Origin: Spirochaetota bacterium
GTDB taxonomy: Bacteria > Spirochaetota > Spirochaetia > Treponematales > Treponemataceae
Reading direction: 5' to 3'
Assembly (NCBI GenBank): GCA_023393015.1
Contig: JAEWMY010000018.1
Location: 1-26,513, forward strand
Length of the DNA: 26,513 nt
The number at the start of each line of letters is the position of its first letter. Position 1 is the stretch's first letter. Positions 23,846 to 26,513 of this stretch are shown in pieces. The position numbers and the translations under genes were made by a program. Under the pieces are notes generated by a model. The model saw only the letters and a program-made list of their open reading frames with translations. It did not search any database and was not told the DNA's origin.

Positions 23846-24828
23846 CAAAGGCCTCCCTTGGTGACGGCCTTCTTCTTTAGGTCGCTACGATCCTGCATGA
23901 AGAGGAAAATACCCAAAGCGAGGACGATGGTTATCACGAACACGCCGATCGAGATCGCGGCCGCGTACGCGTAATCGTTGACGCCCTGGAAGGCCATATT
24001 GTAGAGATACACGTTCGTCGTGCGGATCTTAAAGTCGGGAGCGCCTCGCATGTCGGTCAACAGGAACGGAATCTCGAGCATCTGCATACCGCCGATCATG
24101 GAGGTCACGAGGATATAGAGCATCATCGGACGAAGCATCGGCAAGGTAATATACCAGGTAGTCTGCCGGCTGCTCGCGCCGTCGACGACCGCTGATTCAT
24201 AGAGCGAAGCGGAGATACTGGTGATACCGGCCATCAACATGATAACGGTGTGTCCGTACCACATCCACCATTGGATGAAGGCGACGATACCGCGCGACGC
24301 GGAGACGTACCTGAAAAAGTTAAACGCTTCCCTGACGATCTGCCCGTCCCGTTCGACGATCGCGTACAGATCGAGTTTCTGAAGGAACTGGTTGACCGGT
24401 CCGATGGGATAACCGAAAAGACTTCGGTACAACAAAGCGACGGAGGCCGCGGTCAGCAAGTTCGGCATATAAATAATGGCCCTGAAAAAGCCTCTACCTT
24501 TCAGCTTCAAGCGAAGATCCGATAACCAGATGGAAAGAAGAAGTGCGATACCGAGCTGGGGAGCGAAGTTCCAGCCCCACATGACGAAGGTATTACCAAC
24601 GGCGCCCCAGAAATACTGATCGGACACCAGTTTCGCGAAGTTCTTTAACCCGACAAACGTATAATTGCCGCTTAGTCCGGAAAATCCCTTGGAGTTGGTA
24701 AAGGCCAACATCAACGTATACGCAGTCGGGTACAAATTGAACAGAAAGTACACAAGCACAAAAGGCAGCACAAAGAAGTAACCCCACCTGTTAACGCGGG
24801 TTTCGTTGCCTATCGTCTTTTGCTTCAT
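23845..24828 (-). CDS. Carbohydrate ABC transporter permease, MalF-like (CUT1)
   Basis: This 327-residue integral membrane protein pairs with the MalG-like subunit. It starts with a polar stretch and a first membrane helix near 15-35. The EAA motif YESAVVDGASSRQTTWYITL is located about two thirds along. The ATG at 24828 is preceded by AAGGGGAA at about 5 bases; a longer in-frame reading to 24894 runs through the upstream hairpin and is not supported. The gene is separated from the binding-protein gene by a terminator-like stem-loop, so the permeases should be made at a lower level. Confidence 0.93.
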   Translation of the reverse strand: MKQKTIGNETRVNRWGYFFVLPFVLVYFLFNLYPTAYTLMLAFTNSKGFSGLSGNYTFVGLKNFAKLVSDQYFWGAVGNTFVMWGWNFAPQLGIALLLSIWLSDLRLKLKGRGFFRAIIYMPNLLTAASVALLYRSLFGYPIGPVNQFLQKLDLYAIVERDGQIVREAFNFFRYVSASRGIVAFIQWWMWYGHTVIMLMAGITSISASLYESAVVDGASSRQTTWYITLPMLRPMMLYILVTSMIGGMQMLEIPFLLTDMRGAPDFKIRTTNVYLYNMAFQGVNDYAYAAAISIGVFVITIVLALGIFLFMQDRSDLKKKAVTKGGL

Positions 24829-24859
24829 CGGAATTCCCCTTACATTGATGTGAGATAAA

Positions 24860-24900
24860 AAAAGGTGCGGATCAGGCGTAAACCGTTTCCGCACCCTTTT
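24860..24900 (-). terminator. Terminator-like hairpin between binding-protein and permease genes
   Basis: On the minus strand GGTGCGG (24864-24870) pairs with CCGCACC (24889-24895) across an 18-base loop. Flanking A- and T-tracts extend the stem and give a run of seven U in the RNA. It sits inside an operon, so partial termination would let the binding protein outnumber the permeases. The symmetric A/T flanks mean it could work in either direction. Confidence 0.8.
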
Positions 24901-24929
24901 ATCTACAATCCTTTAATCAAGAATCGTAA

Positions 24930-26195
24930 TTAGAGACCGAGCTGGGCAGAAACCTGGCTCTTGAAGTCTTCGAGGGCCTTATCGCGGGTCTTCTCACCCA
25001 TGATGAAGGCAGTGACGGCTTCGCCGAAGAGGCCTTCGATGGCCTGGTCGGTTCCCTGGGTGAGCTTGCCATCAACCGACTTCGCCATTTCGACGAACGC
25101 GGCATAGTGGTTCTGTCCACCGAGGAAGGGCTCCGCATAGGTGTCCTTGATCTTGTTCATGACGTTAACGTTGGAAACAACGTCGCCGGTGTCCTTGGCC
25201 CACGCCTCGAGGAACCCGTCGTCGGAGGTCACGTACTTGATGAAGTCTTTGGCGGCGGCAACGTTCTTGGTGCCCTTGTAGGCGCCAACCCAAGTACCAC
25301 CCCAGCGATAGGGAGCGGGTCCGGGAACCATCGCCCAGTCACCGGCGGTGTCGGGAGCGTTGGTCTTGAGAACGTAGTGGAGACCCCAGGTCGGGAGGAG
25401 GTAGGAGAAGACTTCGACGTCATTTCCCTTCTCGTCCTTGAGGCTGCCCTTCATACCGGCAAACCAACCCTCGGACCACTGACCGGCGCGACCCTCGTAT
25501 CCCTTCTCCTTGAGGAGCTTGGACATGTCCATGTACTGGACCATGGCGGGATCGATGTTCAGCTTACCGCCAACAACCCACGGGTTCTTGCGAGCGCCGA
25601 GGAATACGTTGTTGAGGTCGCCGGTGGAGGAAACGATAACGCACTTACCCTTCGACTTGTCCTTGAGGACGCCGGCGGTCTCGACGAACTTGTCGAGGTT
25701 GGCAACGGCCTTCTGGACTTCGGCGGGATCGTCGGTTCCGAGATACTTCTTCGCGAGGCTGCGGCGATAGAACATGGCGCCGGGGCAGGCCTGCCAAGAC
25801 ATACCGTAGACTTTGCCGTTGAAGGTACCGACTTCGATCGGGTACGCGAGGGACTTCGAGCGGGCTTCGTTCGCGATGTCGGTGATGTCGAGCAGGAGGC
25901 CGGACTCGACGTACTTGCGTACGAACGCGGCTTCGAGCGCGAAGACGTCAGGGGCACCCTGTCCGGAAGCAAGAACGGGATCGAGCTTGTTCGGGAACTG
26001 GTCGGTCGGAGTAAGCGAGTACTCGACGGTGACGCCAGGATGGGACGGGACATAGTACTTGTCAACCATGGTCTTCAACTCGTCGGTGAACGACCAGATA
26101 ACAAGCTTGCCGGAAGCAGCCTTGGCTTCTTCCTTCTTGGCACAACCGCTCATAAGAAGAACGGCAGCGGCAAGAACGATAAGAATTTTCTTCAT
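24930..26195 (-). CDS. Extracellular solute-binding lipoprotein (family 1), sugar ABC transporter
   Basis: This 421-residue substrate-binding protein captures sugars for the two permeases encoded downstream. The N-terminus MKKILIVLAAAVLLMSGC is a lipoprotein signal with the modified Cys at 18, followed by a charged linker, so the mature protein is anchored outside the inner membrane. The remainder matches family 1 binding proteins, with the conserved GAPDVF segment near residue 80. The ATG at 26195 has GAGGAGA about 5 bases upstream; earlier in-frame ATGs would place the signal peptide internally. Codon use differs from the neighbours (CTT, GTT, GCT and AAG favoured), as expected for a highly expressed protein. 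GH43 in the same operon suggests xylo- or arabino-oligosaccharide ligands (inference). Confidence 0.94.
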   Translation of the reverse strand: MKKILIVLAAAVLLMSGCAKKEEAKAASGKLVIWSFTDELKTMVDKYYVPSHPGVTVEYSLTPTDQFPNKLDPVLASGQGAPDVFALEAAFVRKYVESGLLLDITDIANEARSKSLAYPIEVGTFNGKVYGMSWQACPGAMFYRRSLAKKYLGTDDPAEVQKAVANLDKFVETAGVLKDKSKGKCVIVSSTGDLNNVFLGARKNPWVVGGKLNIDPAMVQYMDMSKLLKEKGYEGRAGQWSEGWFAGMKGSLKDEKGNDVEVFSYLLPTWGLHYVLKTNAPDTAGDWAMVPGPAPYRWGGTWVGAYKGTKNVAAAKDFIKYVTSDDGFLEAWAKDTGDVVSNVNVMNKIKDTYAEPFLGGQNHYAAFVEMAKSVDGKLTQGTDQAIEGLFGEAVTAFIMGEKTRDKALEDFKSQVSAQLGL

Positions 26196-26260
26196 CTTTC
26201 TCTCCTCTTTTCTGTTTGACACGGGATACCCGAAGGTAACCCATTGCCTTTCATGCGTTA

Positions 26261-26290
26261 ATCCTACACCCTTTCGGGAGACGCTGTCAA
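26261..26290 (-). promoter_or_regulatory. Promoter of the sugar-uptake operon
   Basis: A perfect TTGACA (26285-26290) is followed by 18 bases and TAGGAT (26261-26266) on the minus strand. The expected start near 26254 gives a leader of about 58 bases with the GAGGAGA site. It lies between the AraC-type regulator gene and the binding-protein gene. Confidence 0.6.
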
Positions 26291-26315
26291 ATGATTTTTC
26301 GCGGACACTTCGTCG

Positions 26316-26329
26316 GTAAACCGGTTTAC
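26316..26329. promoter_or_regulatory. LacI/GalR-like operator palindrome
   Basis: GTAAACCGGTTTAC is a perfect 14-bp palindrome centred on CCGG, the form of many LacI-family operators. It lies 26 bp upstream of the -35 of the uptake operon, near -62 to -75, and after the stop of the AraC-type gene. That upstream position fits an activator or a looping or roadblock repressor better than simple promoter occlusion. Confidence 0.6.
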
Positions 26330-26374
26330 TCGACACCAACGCCATGCGATGACACTATCCCGTACGCGAGAGCG

Positions 26375-26513
26375 TCAGGCGAAATCAACGATCTGGAGAT
26401 AGGTCCTGCGGTATTGTAGGGGAGACATACCCGTACATTTACGGAAAATACGCGAGAAATGAAACTGATTTTCGAAACCGAACCACGCGGCGATCTCTCC
26501 GACGGTTTTATCG
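26375..26513 (-). CDS. AraC-family transcriptional regulator, C-terminal fragment (cut by window end)
   Basis: Only the last 45 codons are present; the gene continues past the right edge. The visible protein is the second helix-turn-helix of an AraC/XylS DNA-binding domain: TVGEIAAWFGFENQFHFSRI followed by FRKCTGMSPLQYRRTY, ending six residues later at TGA (26375-26377). The effector domain is outside the window, so a sugar-sensing AraC type and a YesN-like response regulator are both possible. Its position directly upstream of, and on the same strand as, the binding-protein gene suggests that it controls this operon. Confidence 0.88.
   Translation of the reverse strand, partial: DKTVGEIAAWFGFENQFHFSRIFRKCTGMSPLQYRRTYLQIVDFA

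Noticed and set aside
25107..26219. A 370-codon plus-strand frame opposite the binding-protein gene
   Set aside because: It is Val/Gly/Leu-rich reverse-frame sequence; the minus strand encodes a lipoprotein signal and a solute-binding fold.
1..26513. Mobile elements, CRISPR arrays, toxin-antitoxin or phage genes
   Set aside because: No transposase, integrase, regularly spaced repeats or small paired genes were seen; gene content and composition are continuous apart from the binding-protein gene.

Overview
The window is GC-rich, tightly packed bacterial DNA from a probable spirochaete (Spirochaetales/Treponema-like, inferred). The evidence is a second-type elongation factor G resembling the Borrelia fusB lineage, the Lon sequence, and a plant-polysaccharide gene set typical of fermentative gut or sediment spirochaetes. 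No mobile element, CRISPR array, tRNA or rRNA was seen. No gene-free stretch exceeds 300 bases; the two longest gaps, 4227-4402 and 26196-26374, are regulatory.

Layout. (1) Positions 74-4226, minus strand: PfkB-type sugar kinase, class II aldolase, then an EF-G paralogue with its own promoter. (2) Positions 4403-16027, plus strand: cytoplasmic GH3 glycosidase, radical SAM protein, a bacterial alpha-2-macroglobulin with an intact thioester, and penicillin-binding protein 1C. The kinase and GH3 genes diverge from a region holding a perfect 22-bp palindrome. (3) Positions 16011-21267: housekeeping genes lon, a dCMP deaminase gene, thrC and deoC, arranged as divergent and convergent neighbours. 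(4) Positions 21308-26513, minus strand: a xyloside/arabinoside utilisation operon read as AraC-type regulator (cut by the window end), lipoprotein solute-binding protein, two CUT1 permeases and a GH43 beta-xylosidase. A LacI-like operator and a good promoter precede the binding-protein gene, and a terminator-like hairpin lies between it and the permeases.

How the genes fit together. The GH43 operon would import short xylo- or arabino-oligosaccharides and split them in the cytoplasm. GH3 would split beta-linked glucosides or xylosides. The kinase and aldolase would feed a sugar phosphate into lower glycolysis. No transporter ATPase is encoded here, so a shared MsmK/UgpC-type ATPase elsewhere is expected. 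The macroglobulin and PBP1C form the known periplasmic defence and peptidoglycan-repair pair.

The most notable signal is promoter architecture. Five genes (lon, dCMP deaminase, thrC, deoC and the macroglobulin gene) carry an extended -10 element (TGN plus a TATACT-like hexamer) only 6-8 bases before the ATG, with no usable Shine-Dalgarno. This predicts leaderless mRNAs. The sugar-system genes and the EF-G gene instead have clear Shine-Dalgarno sites, so the window appears to use two modes of translation initiation.
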